Positions 5,038-5,825 of a DNA stretch of 5,825 bases are shown here, piece by piece. The stretch covers positions 1 to 5,825 of the forward strand of contig JAOTYS010000303.1 in assembly GCA_029861795.1 (NCBI GenBank), read 5' to 3'. The notes under the pieces were generated by a model. The model was not told the DNA's origin. It did not search any database and was given only the letters and a program-made list of their open reading frames with translations. How positions within the stretch are numbered: position 1 is the first letter of the stretch; every line of letters begins with the position of its first letter. A program made the translations under genes and the position numbers. The stretch comes from Gammaproteobacteria bacterium (GTDB taxonomy: Bacteria; Pseudomonadota; Gammaproteobacteria; Arenicellales; JAOTYS01).

Positions 5038-5114
5038 GTGGTCGTATTTATAAGAGACTTTGTAATCAATAAGTTAAATTAATAACGCGGTAGTACCCAT
5101 CACCACCAAACGAA

Positions 5115-5140
5115 AAAGGGGAGCCATTCGGCTCCCCTTT
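5115..5140. terminator. Strong bidirectional rho-independent terminator
   Basis: The sequence AAAGGGGAGCC-ATTC-GGCTCCCCTTT has a perfect 11-bp stem with a 4-base loop. Reading on the minus strand, the stem is followed by a T-run (TTTTT from 5117 down), so it should end transcripts of the ATP-grasp gene whose stop is 60 bases away. On the plus strand TTTCT gives a shorter T-run. Confidence 0.9.
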
Positions 5141-5199
5141 CTAGTCTCGAGTCTTATGGCCATTCCCTCGATCCAGCGCGCTTAGGTCCCGCGATGCCG

Positions 5200-5825
5200 T
5201 CAGCGGCCAACCAGTCGTCTGAACTGTCGTCCCAGCCACCGCCGTAACGCAAACCAGAATGGCCCGAGATCTTCTCTTGCAAAATACTGGAACGTGTTGG
5301 CCTTGAACAGCGATCGTAGCCACGCGATAACGGATAGGTCGCCGTTTCGAACGTACTCGAGCATCGCCGACAGATCATGCTCGAAGAACAGGTATGTCCT
5401 GCTCTCATCCTGCCGCCCGATCGGGGGCATCGCGATTCCCGCGCAATCGCAATAGGCGGCGTACGGCAGGTCAACATTGCTTGCCGTCGCCAGTGAGTTC
5501 CACGAACTCAAGCGCGGATTTATTTCCAATAGTAGAAATTCGCCCGTTTCGGAGTGTTGCTTGAATTGGGCGAGGGCCAATCCGCGGTAGTCCATGCGCT
5601 TGAGTATGTCCAGTCCGAGTTTTCGCAATTCCGGACTGTCGTTGCCGCGCACATAGCAACCTATACCGGCGTACGCAGGGCAGGTACGAATTTTCTGTCC
5701 CGTAAAGGACCCAATCACCTTACCGCTTCGGTCGATGTACGCGTGCAGCGAGAACAGACGGTCGTCCCGCCCCGGCACATATTCCTGAAGCGCAAGCCGG
5801 TCATCGAACTCGCTGATCGATTTGT
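5200..5825 (-). CDS. ATP-grasp enzyme, C-terminal part (5' end outside window)
   Basis: The minus-strand frame is open to the window edge; the GTG at 5778 is internal, since the upstream codons read FDDRLALQEYVPG in family-like fashion. The visible part has the QEYVPGRDDRLFSLHAYID stretch, GQKIRT, then YRGLALAQFKQ and LLLEINPRLSSWNSLA. ATP-grasp enzymes join a carboxylate to an amine using ATP. EYVPG lies in the ATP-binding lid region, and in EINPR the Glu (5524-5526) and Asn (5518-5520) are the expected Mg-ATP ligands, so the catalytic core looks intact. The C-terminal tail (DLSVIAWLRSLFKANTFQYFA, then EDLGPFWFALRRW) is basic and aromatic and resembles that of carboxylate-amine ligase-like proteins often found among envelope or capsule genes. 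The substrate cannot be told from this fragment. It ends 60 bases before the terminator and is a good candidate for the resident chromosomal gene next to the accessory DNA. Confidence 0.88.
   Translation of the reverse strand, partial: KSISEFDDRLALQEYVPGRDDRLFSLHAYIDRSGKVIGSFTGQKIRTCPAYAGIGCYVRGNDSPELRKLGLDILKRMDYRGLALAQFKQHSETGEFLLLEINPRLSSWNSLATASNVDLPYAAYCDCAGIAMPPIGRQDESRTYLFFEHDLSAMLEYVRNGDLSVIAWLRSLFKANTFQYFAREDLGPFWFALRRWLGRQFRRLVGR

Noticed and set aside
5154..5477. 107-codon minus-strand ORF within the ATP-grasp gene
   Set aside because: It is Arg/Ser/Cys-rich out-of-frame translation overlapping a well-supported ATP-grasp frame.

Overview
The window looks like accessory DNA from a Gram-negative proteobacterium, probably a gammaproteobacterium. 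The grounds are Sec signal peptides, an RHS polymorphic toxin, a tRNA 3' end with genome-encoded CCA, a proteobacterial-type tyrosine-recombinase tail and an ATP-grasp enzyme of a proteobacterial type. Base composition looks close to even. I cannot name a genus.

Layout. (1) 1-1876, + strand: the C-terminal part of an RHS-family protein (its start lies before the window) made of a lectin-like beta domain, a Gly-rich linker, an RHS core ending in DPFGL, and a unique Cys-rich tail of about 121 residues. It overlaps a small predicted lipoprotein with a MORN_2/YwqK-like repeat. The pair has the layout of a polymorphic toxin and its immunity gene. (2) 1877-2343: a mobile-element end. A decayed tyrosine-recombinase C-terminus (- strand) is followed by a repeat-rich stretch and then by the 3' half of a tRNA, probably tRNA-Lys(CTT), ending in CCA. 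I read this as an attachment site where an integrative element carrying the RHS pair meets other DNA. (3) 2344-3552: two convergent exported proteins, each ending in a SHOCT domain, with 9 bp between their stop codons. (4) 3553-4571: a regulatory gap with a good -10 box and two perfect inverted repeats, then a membrane-anchored protein with a tentative HmuY-like domain. (5) 4572-5199: a mostly non-coding stretch with one doubtful 48-codon ORF, two separate 12-bp-period tandem repeats, a 14-bp perfect palindrome and a strong bidirectional terminator. It looks like an integration or recombination end. (6) 5200-5825, - strand: the C-terminal part of an ATP-grasp enzyme (its start lies beyond the window), possibly the resident chromosomal gene.

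The RHS protein and its overlapping partner probably form an effector/immunity unit. The two SHOCT proteins and the HmuY-like protein are single-gene envelope accessory units with no visible shared pathway. The strongest candidate for something undescribed is the Cys-rich RHS tail with its MORN-type partner. The repeat cluster at 4930-5035 is the strongest non-coding candidate.
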